Shown here: positions 56,059-64,000 of the stretch, in pieces
Numbering within the stretch: position 1 is the first letter of the stretch
Layout of the letters: every line of letters begins with the position of its first letter
DNA from: CBDHDJ01 sp965261645
Lineage (GTDB): Bacteria; Pseudomonadota; Alphaproteobacteria; SHVV01
Assembly (NCBI GenBank): GCA_965261645.1
Contig: CBDHDJ010000003.1
Coordinates: forward strand, 434,001-498,000
Direction of reading: 5' to 3'
DNA: 64,000 bases
Notes under the pieces: model-generated
Seen by the model: the letters and a program-made list of their open reading frames with translations, nothing else
Told to the model about the DNA's origin: nothing
Databases searched by the model: none
Made by a program: the position numbers and the translations under genes

Positions 56059-56907
56059 TTAGTTGAACTTGACGCGCGCGTCGCCCAGTTCGTCCCACCG
56101 AATGATAACCTCTTCGCCGGAGGCGAGTTCAAGCTCTGCGCCCTTCATCCCTCGTGTCACCGAGCCGAGCAGGACGTATTCACCCGCCTTCAATTGCTTG
56201 CCATCATCGATGAGGCGGTTGGCGAGCCAGGCCGCGACCTCGAAGGGATGACCCATCAATCCGGTGGCGTCGCCCGACAACACCTCTTCGCCGTTCTTGA
56301 TGATCCGCGCCGTGAGCGAAGGGATGTCGAGCTTCTGCCAATCGGTGACCGGGGGGCCGAACACCGCGCCCCGGTTACTGCCATTGTCGGCGATGTTGAG
56401 GATGCCCCGCGGCGCGACATCTTCGTAGTCCCTCTTTTCGAAGGTTGGCGCCGCGATCTCGATTCCGGCCATGCAGGCGTCGATATACGCGCCGATGCTC
56501 TCGCGGGTATAGGGCTGGTTCTCCGCCGGCGTGTCCCGGCCCATGCGAATGCCGAACTCGCACTCGATATAGGTGATCTCGTTGTCGAAGGGATCTATCT
56601 CCGCCAGCTCGTGATAGATGTGCCTGCTCATGATCGGGCCGTAGAGCGGCGTATCGAGGCCGAACGGTTTGGCGCCCATAGTGACGAGCATTTCCTTTGC
56701 GCCCGCGCTCACGTTGGCGACCTTGTAGCCCACCTGGGGACCGAGGCCGTTGGCGCTGAGCCACTCTATGGACGCGTCCTGGATGGCGTAACCTTCCTCC
56801 TCGGTGGTGGGGAGAAATTCAATCGGCACGTCGGCCTGCTTGATGTTCTTGAGGCGCGCCGCACCGAAATTTGCGCCGGCGCGGGCCAAAGTCTCAGCAT
56901 CTTTCAT
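56059..56907 (-). CDS. 2-keto-4-pentenoate hydratase/fumarylacetoacetase-family enzyme
   Basis: 282 residues, full length. Shows the MhpD-type pattern: EGYAIQDASIEWLSANGLG, GYKVANVSAGAKEMLV, ECEFGIRMGRDTPAENQPY with the metal-binding acidic pair, ACMAGIEIAAPTFEKRDYE, ADNGSNRGAVFGPPV, and HPFEVAAWLANRLIDDGKQL near the C terminus. Enzymes of this family hydrate or decarboxylate oxo-dienoate intermediates of aromatic ring meta-cleavage. No other catabolic gene survives next to it, so the exact substrate is open. The ATG at 56907 follows AGGGAGGACC. It is the only intact metabolic gene in this IS-dense stretch. Confidence 0.9.
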   Translation of the reverse strand: MKDAETLARAGANFGAARLKNIKQADVPIEFLPTTEEEGYAIQDASIEWLSANGLGPQVGYKVANVSAGAKEMLVTMGAKPFGLDTPLYGPIMSRHIYHELAEIDPFDNEITYIECEFGIRMGRDTPAENQPYTRESIGAYIDACMAGIEIAAPTFEKRDYEDVAPRGILNIADNGSNRGAVFGPPVTDWQKLDIPSLTARIIKNGEEVLSGDATGLMGHPFEVAAWLANRLIDDGKQLKAGEYVLLGSVTRGMKGAELELASGEEVIIRWDELGDARVKFN

Positions 56908-57010
56908 GTCGGTCCTCCCTCGGCTGATCGAGCACTGTATCTTCCCTCTGAGGTGGTCCCACTTTGTTGGACAGTTTGGCAGCGCGGTTAAGGTGTATTC
57001 CGTTGTTTGA

Positions 57011-57940
57011 TCATGCTGCCAAAATCCTTTTTATCACATCCTGTTGCTGTTGTTGAGCCTGTGGGGATGTGGGCAAGGCGCGAGCCTTGTCCATCATATC
57101 CACAGGTTGACCGGCCCCGTAGGCCTCGGCCGGCGTTTGACCGTCGAGGGACGAATGGGGCCGCTCGGTGTTGTAGAAGCCGATCCACTCGCCGATGACC
57201 CGTTCGGCGTGGAAGCCGTCGGTGAGCTCGTGTAGGTAGACCGCCTCATACTTGAGAGACCGCCACAGGCGCTCGATGAAGATGTTGTCCATGCAGCGGC
57301 CCCGACCGTCCATGGAGATGCGGATGCTCGCGTTCTTGAGCACGCCGGTGAAGTCGAGGCTGGTGAACTGGCTGCCCTGATCCGTATTGAATATCTCCGG
57401 CTGGCCGTAGCGGGCCAGCGCGTCGCCCAAGGCCTCGGCGCAGAATCCAGCGTTCATGGTGTTCGACAGCCGCCAGGATAAAACGTGGCGCGTCGCCCAG
57501 TCCATGATCGCTACCAGGTACAGAAAGCCACGCTGGACGGGGATATAGGTGATGTCGGCGCACCAGACCCGATTGGGCTGGTCGATAGCCATCCCTTTGA
57601 GAAGATAAGGATAAATCCGGTGCATGGGATGCGGCACGCTGGTTCTCGGCGCCTGATAGATTGCCTCCAGGCCTATCAATCGCATCAACCTGCGAACCCG
57701 GTGACGGCCGACGCAAACGCCGTCCCGCCGCAACTGGCGGACCATCTGGCGGCTGCCGTAGAACGGGTACTTCATGAACAACTCGTCGATCCGACGCATC
57801 AGCGCCAGACTCGAAGGGCTCTCCCCCCTGGGCGCATAATAGAACGAGGACCGGCCGATCGAAAGCAGGCGGCATTGACGGCTCAAGCTCAGCTCGGGGG
57901 CGTCGCGTGTGATCATCGCATTGCGCTCCCCCCGGCTCAT
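57011..57940 (-). CDS. IS3-family transposase OrfB (third type)
   Basis: 309 residues: HTH_21-like CRLLSIGRSSFYYAPRGES and GSRQMVRQLRRDGVCVGRHR, DDE residues in VWCADITYIPVQRG, IFNTDQGSQFTSLDF and MDNIFIERLWRSLKYE, and a C-terminal Gln run. It overlaps orfA by 4 bases (ATGA). Confidence 0.93.
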   Translation of the reverse strand: MSRGERNAMITRDAPELSLSRQCRLLSIGRSSFYYAPRGESPSSLALMRRIDELFMKYPFYGSRQMVRQLRRDGVCVGRHRVRRLMRLIGLEAIYQAPRTSVPHPMHRIYPYLLKGMAIDQPNRVWCADITYIPVQRGFLYLVAIMDWATRHVLSWRLSNTMNAGFCAEALGDALARYGQPEIFNTDQGSQFTSLDFTGVLKNASIRISMDGRGRCMDNIFIERLWRSLKYEAVYLHELTDGFHAERVIGEWIGFYNTERPHSSLDGQTPAEAYGAGQPVDMMDKARALPTSPQAQQQQQDVIKRILAA

Positions 57941-58218
57941 CGCTTGAGCCCTCTGGCTAAAAAATCCCGTTCCACCGTCAGCTCGCCGATCTTGGCGTGA
58001 AGGTCGCGGACCTCGGATTCATGATCCCGGCAAGCGCGGTTGGCGCCGTTCGAAAACACTTCGCCCAGACCGTCCACCGCCTGGCGCTTCCAGGCGCTCA
58101 CCTGGTTCGTATGCACCTTGTGCTTGGCCGCGATCTGCTGGATCGTCTTGTCGCCCCGCAGCGCTTCCAGCGCCACCCGGGCCGTGAATTCCGCCGTAAA
58201 CCGGCGTCGATTCGTCAT
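57937..58218 (-). CDS. IS3-family OrfA (third type)
   Basis: 93 residues with GGAGGAATACGAG upstream of the ATG. Helix-turn-helix RFTAEFTARVALEALRGDKT, IQQIAAKHKVHTNQVSAWKR, then a zipper helix VRDLHAKIGELTVERDFLA. Confidence 0.93.
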   Translation of the reverse strand: MTNRRRFTAEFTARVALEALRGDKTIQQIAAKHKVHTNQVSAWKRQAVDGLGEVFSNGANRACRDHESEVRDLHAKIGELTVERDFLARGLKR

Positions 58219-58285
58219 CTCGTATTCCTCCGTTATCCGGTGGAATACACCTTAGCTCCCTGTCCGATTTTCTGGGACCACCTCA

Positions 58286-58550
58286 CCTCCTCAGGTCCCT
58301 CACGTAAAGCGGGCGCAGCCGCTCACGCCCGAATTCCACGCGCTGTGATCACAGCCCGGCACACAGCCTATCCCGCGGGCCGCTACTGGCTGGTTCCGGA
58401 CATTCGAGTGTTGGATTGTTCACATCCGCGCGTAGCCAAGAGAAGACCTGGGGATGAAGCTCGGAAGCCGGGGTTAGCCGAATAGTGCAAGCTTGGCGTG
58501 CGCGGCATCATCGAGGGTTTGAAATATCCAGTTCGTCAAACACTTCAATC
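58286..58550. other. Interval between IS3 and the nested IS256 element
   Basis: About 265 bases with no recognised gene. Its last 8 bases, CTTCAATC, are the left target duplication of the IS256 nest. Confidence 0.35.
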
Positions 58551-59227
58551 GGTCGTGTCCCAGGACGTGGTGTAGGAGTTGTTGGAGCCTCTGTTAGCTG
58601 TGGGTAGGCGGCTTGCCGTAGCGACCGCCGAGAGTCTGGCGTAGGCAAGCCGGCTATCCACAGCGGAGGCCATCGCGGTTCCGGTTTAGGGTTGGGCTAG
58701 TGCAAACCAACCTGACCCGAAGGAGAACCACGATGACCCAGGACATGATGACCCTGCGCGCGCTTTTGGAGAAGAGCTCCGATGCCGATCTGCTTCGCGA
58801 GATGATCGGCTTCACGGCCGAGCGGCTGATGGCACTGGAGGTTGAGGGCCTGACCGGCGCCGGGCACGGCGAGCGCTCGGCGGATCGTATCACCCACCGC
58901 AACGGCTACCGCGACCGGTCCTGGGAGACGCGGGCCGGCACGGTGGAGCTGAAGATCCCGAAGCTGAGGAAGGGAAGCCACTTCCCGGGCTTCCTGGAGC
59001 CGCGGCGGATGGCCGAGAAGGCGCTGGTGTCAACGGCGGAGCAAAATTAGTCCACCCGGGCGGAGTAAAACTAGTCCACTTAACGTTATGCGGTACGCGG
59101 TGTTGGGGGGTTGTCCCGGTAGTCCATAGGAGGGACCCGCGCTGCTTCGTGTAGCGCTTGCGTTACGCGGAGCGAAGCAGCGTGGGAGGTTCCTGTGGAC
59201 CCACCGGGTCAACCATTGCACCGGCGG

Positions 59228-59998
59228 TTAAGCAGGTATTTTGGGGAATTTCCGCCGTTTTTGGCTTTGGTTGAGACGATAGCTCTCGCCGTTCATTTCC
59301 AGGATATGGACATGGTGGGTGAGGCGGTCCAGCAAAGCCCCGGTCAGGCGTTCCGAGCCGAATATCTCCGTCCACTCATCGAACGGCAAGTTGGAGGTCA
59401 CCAGGATCGAGCCCCGCTCGTAGCGCTGGCTGAAGACTTCGAACAGCAGCTCGGCGCCGGTCTTCGAGAGCGGCACGAAGCCGAGTTCGTCGATGATCAG
59501 AAGGTGATACTTTGCCAGTTGCTTCTGCAGGCGCAACAGGCGTTTTTCATCCCTGGCCTCCATCAGTTCATGAACCAGGGCAGCGGCCGTGAGGAAGCCG
59601 ACGGAGAGCCCCTTTTGGCAGGCCGCCAGACCGAGACCGAGGGCGATATGGGTCTTGCCGGTTCCGCTGTTGCCGAGCGCGATGATATTCTCACGACGCT
59701 CGACGTATTCGCATCGCGCCAACTCCAGAACCAGCATCTTGTTGAGCGATGCGATGGCCTTGAAGTCGAAGCTGTCGAGGCTTTTGACGGCGGGGAACCT
59801 GGCCTGTCTGATCCGCCGCTCGACCATGCGGCGCTCACGGTCGATCAGTTCCAACTCGGTCAGACGGACAAGATACCGCACATGGTCGGCGCCCTCGGTG
59901 GCGCATTGGCGGGCCAGCTTGTCGTATTCGCGCAGGAACGTCGGCAGTTTCAGGGTCTTGAGGTGATGGGCCAGCAACACTTGCGGCGTATCGGTCAT
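59228..59998 (-). CDS. istB: IS21 helper ATPase IstB, copy 2
   Basis: 256 residues, differing from copy 1 at one visible residue (LGLGLAACQ for LGLVLAACQ). Walker A GNSGTGKTHIA and Walker B LLIIDELGF present; overlaps the istA stop by 4 bases. Confidence 0.95.
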   Translation of the reverse strand: MTDTPQVLLAHHLKTLKLPTFLREYDKLARQCATEGADHVRYLVRLTELELIDRERRMVERRIRQARFPAVKSLDSFDFKAIASLNKMLVLELARCEYVERRENIIALGNSGTGKTHIALGLGLAACQKGLSVGFLTAAALVHELMEARDEKRLLRLQKQLAKYHLLIIDELGFVPLSKTGAELLFEVFSQRYERGSILVTSNLPFDEWTEIFGSERLTGALLDRLTHHVHILEMNGESYRLNQSQKRRKFPKIPA

Positions 59999-61494
59999 GA
60001 CGCGCCTCCACCCAACAAGCTCATATAACTGGCGGCGGCCGTGGTCGCCACGTTGGCCCGAGGCAGGTAGGGATAGATATCCAGGTCGAGTTTGGGCGGG
60101 CGTCGCTCGATACGGCACAGCACAAGGTGTTTGACGGCGTCGTAGCCGATCGCACCCAGGCGCAGGGCGTCCTTCACCGCGCCGTGAAGCACCTCGAGAT
60201 CGAAGGTCTCCAGAAGCCGAAGGACCTGGACGTATTCCCGCTTGCCGGCCTTGCCCATGCGCGCCTCCAGGAGACGGCGCAGGGTTGGGAAGGCATCAGG
60301 CAGTTCCCATCCGGCTAGCGGCGCGGCCTGATCCAGGGCGCCGATCTTGTGCTCCAGCAAAGGCAGGTAGTGGATCGGATCGAAGACCATATCTTCCCGG
60401 TCGTAGGAACGGGGGTGTCGGGCAATGATCCCGGCGCCGCAACCGATAACCACCTCGTGGACATAGCCACGGATCCAGACTTCCTGATGGCCGTAGGCGA
60501 CGGGCACGGAATAGTCATTCGTCCGGTAGCGCACCAGGGACAGCGAGTTGACCCGCGTGCCCTGCTTGTCGCACGCGTCGAACGGTGCCGGCAGTGGCCT
60601 CTTCAACGCTTCGCGGTCACGCACAAACCGTTCGCCGATGCTCTCGCGGTGGCCGCGCAGGACGTTGCCTTGCCGGTTGCGGCATTGCTCTTCCAGGTGG
60701 CCATTGAAGGCGTCCCAGCTCGCGAACCGGGGAAGCGGCGTCATGAAGTTCCGCCGGGCATAGCCGACCACCCCCTCCACATTGCCTTTGTCGTTACCCT
60801 TGCCGGGACGGCCGTAGCGGTCCTCGAAGAGGTAATGGGACTGCAGCCCGCTGAACGGCCGCGTTCGTTGCCGCGTGCCATCTGACAAGATGCGCGACAC
60901 CAGACACTTGTCGTTGTCGTAAAGAATCGATTGGGGAACGCCGCCGAAAAAAACAAAGGCTCTGTTGTGCCCGTCCAGCCAGGCCTCCGTCGTCGCCGCC
61001 GGGTAGGCCGCAACGAAGCAGGCATCGCTGTGGGGAAGTGTCATGACGAAAAAATGCGCCCGATACTTGACGCCGGCGATGATCGCATCCGCCTCGCCAA
61101 AGTCCGCTTGAGCATGGCCCGGAGGATGTGACAACGGCACAAACATCTCACGCCGACGAAGGCGCCGTTCCCGAACGTAATCCTTCACGATGGTCTCTTT
61201 GCCCGTGAAGCCATGTTCGTCGCGAAGGCGCTCGAATATACGCTTCGCCGTGTGGTGCTGCTTACGGTGAACCGTTCGGTCCTCCTCCAGAATACGGTCG
61301 ATGATATCCGTGAAGGGGGCCAGTTTCGGGCGTTTCGGTGGCTGGCGTCGCCGATATCCCGGCGGTTCCGAATGCCGCAGCATCTTCCTCACCGTCTCGC
61401 GCGCAATGCCAAACCGACTTGCCGCCTCTCGCTGGCTCAGACCATCAACATGGCAGGCCAGCCGAACGCGCAGATATAGGTCCACGGTGTACAT
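59995..61494 (-). CDS. istA: IS21 transposase IstA, intact
   Basis: 499 residues from the ATG of MYTVDLYLRVRLA; a further ATG lies 5 codons upstream. Helix-turn-helix SQREAASRFGIARETVRKML, DDE residues in QADFGEADAI, YDNDKCLVS and GNVEGVVGYARR, followed by the Mu-type beta domain (NDYSVPVAYGHQEVWIRGYV). This copy reads GAG where copy 1 has TAG. Confidence 0.95.
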   Translation of the reverse strand: MYTVDLYLRVRLACHVDGLSQREAASRFGIARETVRKMLRHSEPPGYRRRQPPKRPKLAPFTDIIDRILEEDRTVHRKQHHTAKRIFERLRDEHGFTGKETIVKDYVRERRLRRREMFVPLSHPPGHAQADFGEADAIIAGVKYRAHFFVMTLPHSDACFVAAYPAATTEAWLDGHNRAFVFFGGVPQSILYDNDKCLVSRILSDGTRQRTRPFSGLQSHYLFEDRYGRPGKGNDKGNVEGVVGYARRNFMTPLPRFASWDAFNGHLEEQCRNRQGNVLRGHRESIGERFVRDREALKRPLPAPFDACDKQGTRVNSLSLVRYRTNDYSVPVAYGHQEVWIRGYVHEVVIGCGAGIIARHPRSYDREDMVFDPIHYLPLLEHKIGALDQAAPLAGWELPDAFPTLRRLLEARMGKAGKREYVQVLRLLETFDLEVLHGAVKDALRLGAIGYDAVKHLVLCRIERRPPKLDLDIYPYLPRANVATTAAASYMSLLGGGAS

Positions 61495-62502
61495 CCTCCC
61501 GCCTTCCATCTCAAAAAAGATCGAAGGCTACAGGTGGCAGAGTTTTACTCCGCCCGCGGCTGGGAAATCCCGCCGCTTCCGTGGACTAATTTGTCACCGC
61601 CGTTCTCACGCTGGCTGCGGTGATCCAGGAGGCCTACATCCAGGGGGTGTCGACCCGCTCGGTCGACGATCTGGTTCAGGCGATGGGGATGTCGGGCGCC
61701 TCCAAGAGCCAGGTCTCCAGGCTGTGCGGCGAGATCGACGATAAGGTCAACGGCTTCCTCGATCGACCGCTGGAGGGCGACTGGCCCTATCTGTGGCTCG
61801 ACGCCACCTACGTGAAGGTGCGCCAGACCGGACGCATCGTCTCGGTCGCGGTGACCGTGGCTGTGGCCGTCAAGGACCAAGGCCGCCGCGAGGTCCTGGG
61901 CGTGGCGATCGGCGCGTCGGAGGCCGAGACCTTCTGGACCGAGTTCCTGCGCTCGCTGGCCCGGCGCGGGCTGCGCGGCGTGAAGCTGGTGATCTCCGAC
62001 GACCACAAGGGCCTGAAGGCCGCCGCGACCCGGATCCTCGGCGCCACATGGCAGCGCTGCCGCGTGCACTCCGCCCGCAACCTGCTGGCCCATGCCGGCC
62101 GCCAGGGCCGGCGCGTCGTCTCCGCCTTCGTCGCCACCGCCTTCGCCCAGGAGGACGCCGACAGCGCGAAGGTCCAGTGGCGCCAGGTCGCCGACCAGCT
62201 CAGGCCCAAGGTGCCCAAGCTGGCAGTTCTCATGGACGAAGCCGAGCACGACGTCCTCGCCTACATGAGCTTCCCCAGGGAGCACCGCCAGAAATTGCAC
62301 TCCACAAACCCGATCGAACGGCTCCATGCCGAGGTCAATCGTCGCACCAACGTCGTCGGTATCTTTCCCAACGAAGCCGCCATCACACGGCTCGTCGGCG
62401 CTATCCTTCTCGAGCAGAACGATGAGTGGGCCGTCTCAAGGAGATACATGACGCTGGAATCAATCGCTCCGCTGAGCGATGGTGTCCCCATCACGCTGCC
62501 CA

Positions 62503-63883
62503 GAGCTATACCCGAAAGTTGGTGATGGGATGAGATGAGGGCAGCGTATCCTGGCGATGTTGGAGTCGCCATTTTCCACGAAGGAGGGATACGCCATGAG
62601 AGAGGATACAGTCGTCCAGCTTCGCCAACCAGGATCATTTGAGGACGATCCGCTGACGGAGGTTTTGCGTCTTGGTGCGCGGCGTTTACTTGGGCAAGCG
62701 GTGGCGGCGGAAGTTGCCGGTTTTGTCGAGGCGTATGCGCATCTGACGGACTCGGCCGGCCGCCGTCGGATCGTACGCCACGGGCATTTGCCGGAGCGCG
62801 AGATCCAGACCGGCATTGGTCCGGTTGCGGTGCGCTGTCCCAGGGTGCGCGACCGAGGCGCCGGCGAGACGGGGCCGCGGGTTCGCTTCACCTCACGGAT
62901 CTTGCCTCCCTATCTCAGGCGCGCCAAGTCGATCGAGGAACTCCTGCCCTGGCTTTATCTGAAGGGCATCTCCACGGGCGATTTCTGCGCGGCGCTTGCG
63001 GCGCTCTTGGGGCCCGAGGCGCCGGGGCTCTCGGCCTCGACCATTGCCCGCCTCAAGGAGGTCTGGCAAGGCGAGCTGGAGCATTGGCAACGGCGCGATC
63101 TCTCGGCCAAGCGTTATGTCTACTTCTGGGCCGAGGGCGTCTACTTCTCACCACGGCTCGACCATGACAAGCAATGCATGTGCGTGATCATCGGTGCCGA
63201 CGAGCTGGGCCGCAAGGAGCTGCTGGCGATCGCCGACGGCTACCGGGAGAGCGCCCAGTCCTGGCGCGAAGTGCTGCTCGATCTCAAGCGCCGCGGCCTG
63301 GCGATTGCGCCCGAGCTGGCCACCGGCGACGGGGCGCTCGGTTTCTGGAAAGCCTTGCGCGAGGTCTACGGGACGACGCGCGAGCAGCGCTGTTGGGTGC
63401 ACAAGACCGCCAACGTGCTCAACAAGCTCCCGAAGTCCGTCCAGCCACGCGCCAAGCAGTACCTACAGGACATCTGGATGGCCGAGACCCGCGCGGTGGC
63501 CGAGAAGGCCTTCGACTTCTTCCTCGAGGCCTATGGCCCCAAGTATGACAAAGCGGTGGCCTGCCTGGCCAAGGACCGCGACGTGTTGCTCGCCTTCTAC
63601 GACTTCCCGGCCGAGCACTGGAAGCACATTCGCACCACCAATCCCATCGAAAGCACCTTTGCGACCGTGCGCCTCAGGACCACCAAGACCAAGGGCTGCC
63701 TCAGCCGCATGACGGCGCTCACCATGGTCTTCAAGCTGTGCCAGTCGGCCAGCAAGAAGTGGCGTCGCCTGGACGGCTCGAACCAGATCGCCGACATCAT
63801 TCAAGGCGTCAAATTCAAGGACGGAGAAAAGCTAACCGAACGCGCCGCCTGAAACCTGCGTCACCAACTTTTGACAATAGCTC
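62503..63883 (+). mobile_element. IS256-family element type 2
   Basis: 1381 bp with inverted repeats GAGCTAT...AAAGTTGGTGA at both ends and a 9-bp target duplication CGCTGCCCA (62494-62502 and 63884-63892) in the tail of IS256 copy C. It is unrelated at close range to type 1. Confidence 0.93.
62596..63852 (+). CDS. IS256-family (mutator-type) transposase, type 2
   Basis: 418 residues from the ATG of MREDTVVQLRQPG, preceded by AAGGAGGG. Catalytic residues: VYFWAEGVYFSPRLD region (Asp in PRLDHDK or the preceding site), ELATGDGALGFWKAL and TTNPIESTFATVRLRT (Glu); RCWVHKTANVLNKLP is the family CxxH-like segment. Intact and the youngest visible insertion in the nest. Confidence 0.92.
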   Translation: MREDTVVQLRQPGSFEDDPLTEVLRLGARRLLGQAVAAEVAGFVEAYAHLTDSAGRRRIVRHGHLPEREIQTGIGPVAVRCPRVRDRGAGETGPRVRFTSRILPPYLRRAKSIEELLPWLYLKGISTGDFCAALAALLGPEAPGLSASTIARLKEVWQGELEHWQRRDLSAKRYVYFWAEGVYFSPRLDHDKQCMCVIIGADELGRKELLAIADGYRESAQSWREVLLDLKRRGLAIAPELATGDGALGFWKALREVYGTTREQRCWVHKTANVLNKLPKSVQPRAKQYLQDIWMAETRAVAEKAFDFFLEAYGPKYDKAVACLAKDRDVLLAFYDFPAEHWKHIRTTNPIESTFATVRLRTTKTKGCLSRMTALTMVFKLCQSASKKWRRLDGSNQIADIIQGVKFKDGEKLTERAA

Positions 63884-64000
63884 CGCTGCCCACCGTGGCA
63901 GCCTGAACGTCCCGGCCCTACCCGCCGGGAGCCGCGTAGAGCGCAACGCTCTTACACCACGCGCCGGGACACGATCCTTCAATCGCGTCCCAAGGGAAAA

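Larger units (their letters stand above)
56949..58285 (-). mobile_element. IS3-family element (third type)
   Basis: 1337 bp with inverted repeats TGAGGTGGTCCCA at 56949 and at 58285 (opposite strand), followed inward by a shared GGACAG and AAGGTGTATTCC. It sits 41 bases upstream of the hydratase start, so it may have displaced or now supply that gene's promoter. Confidence 0.9.
59028..61608 (-). mobile_element. IS21-family element, copy 2 (intact)
   Basis: 2581 bp, same ends as copy 1, with CGCTGG duplicated on both sides (59022-59027 and 61609-61614) inside the IS256 transposase gene. Both istA and istB are open, so this is the likely active copy. Confidence 0.93.
58733..63898 (+). pseudogene. 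IS256 transposase of copy C, broken into three parts
   Basis: Codons 1-98 are at 58733..59027, the middle resumes at 61609 (ALAAVIQEAYIQGVSTRSVD) and runs to 62502, and the last few codons lie after 63892. IS21 copy 2 duplicated CGCTGG and the inner IS256-family element duplicated CGCTGCCCA. The sequence is closest to copy B (RVHSARN, EVNRRTN). Inactive. Confidence 0.88.
58551..63976 (+). mobile_element. IS256-family element type 1, copy C, carrying two nested insertions
   Basis: Starts GGTCGTGTCCC (58551) and ends GGGACACGATC (63976), with an 8-bp target duplication CTTCAATC at 58543-58550 and 63977-63984. The body is interrupted by IS21 copy 2 (59028..61608) and by a different IS256-family element (62503..63883). 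Without these it would be about the 1.45 kb of copy B. Confidence 0.93.

Overview
The window reads as the chromosome of a high-GC alphaproteobacterium, probably of a Rhodospirillales-like lineage. The evidence is the core gene order rpsF-rpsR-DUF2232-rplI, dnaB-alr-mlaE-mlaF-radA-cvpA-purF-SDR and a TPR protein-bamB-der operon; species cannot be named from this. About 20 kb of dense housekeeping DNA (about 27.9-47.3 kb) lies between two regions overrun by insertion sequences.

Left accessory region (1-27.9 kb): an IS66 transposase gene split by a complete group II intron with its own reverse transcriptase; an outer-membrane barrel gene; a frameshifted tyrosine integrase; two inverted IS6-family copies around a RecD2-like helicase cut short by the right copy; the broken tail of an SMC/YhaN-like ATPase; then three long same-strand genes, an OLD-family ATPase/Toprim protein, an AddB-like PD-(D/E)XK protein and an AddA-like UvrD helicase-nuclease. 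This last cluster is the best candidate for an uncommon defence or DNA-repair system. It is followed by an IS3 element carrying an IS21 element, a frameshifted SF2 helicase remnant, an IS1182-like element and a truncated IS256 element.

Core region (27.9-47.3 kb): ribosomal proteins S6, S18 and L9 (S6 and L9 with long acidic, low-complexity tails), a DUF2232 membrane protein, a cyclopropane-fatty-acid synthase, a secreted FecR-domain protein, DnaB, alanine racemase, MlaE/MlaF lipid-transport subunits without an adjacent MlaD, RadA, CvpA, PurF and an SDR oxidoreductase. On the opposite strand are Der, BamB, a YfgM-like TPR membrane protein, a thioredoxin-fold protein and a histidine-kinase-like protein without its phospho-acceptor histidine. 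A small lipoprotein gene has UGA exactly at the lipobox cysteine codon.

Right accessory region (47.3-64 kb): mostly decaying genes (SRAP peptidase, IS3 remnant, ankyrin-repeat protein, carboxymuconolactone-decarboxylase-like protein) cut by IS3, IS1182-like and IS256 elements, with one intact catabolic gene (2-keto-4-pentenoate hydratase family). It ends in a nested IS256 copy that holds both an IS21 element and a second, different IS256-family element; target duplications are readable at all three levels. In total the window holds IS66 (1), IS6 (2), IS3 (3 full and 1 remnant), IS21 (2), IS1182-like (3), IS256 type 1 (3) and IS256 type 2 (1). Several matched and mismatched target duplications allow the order of insertion and later recombination to be partly reconstructed.
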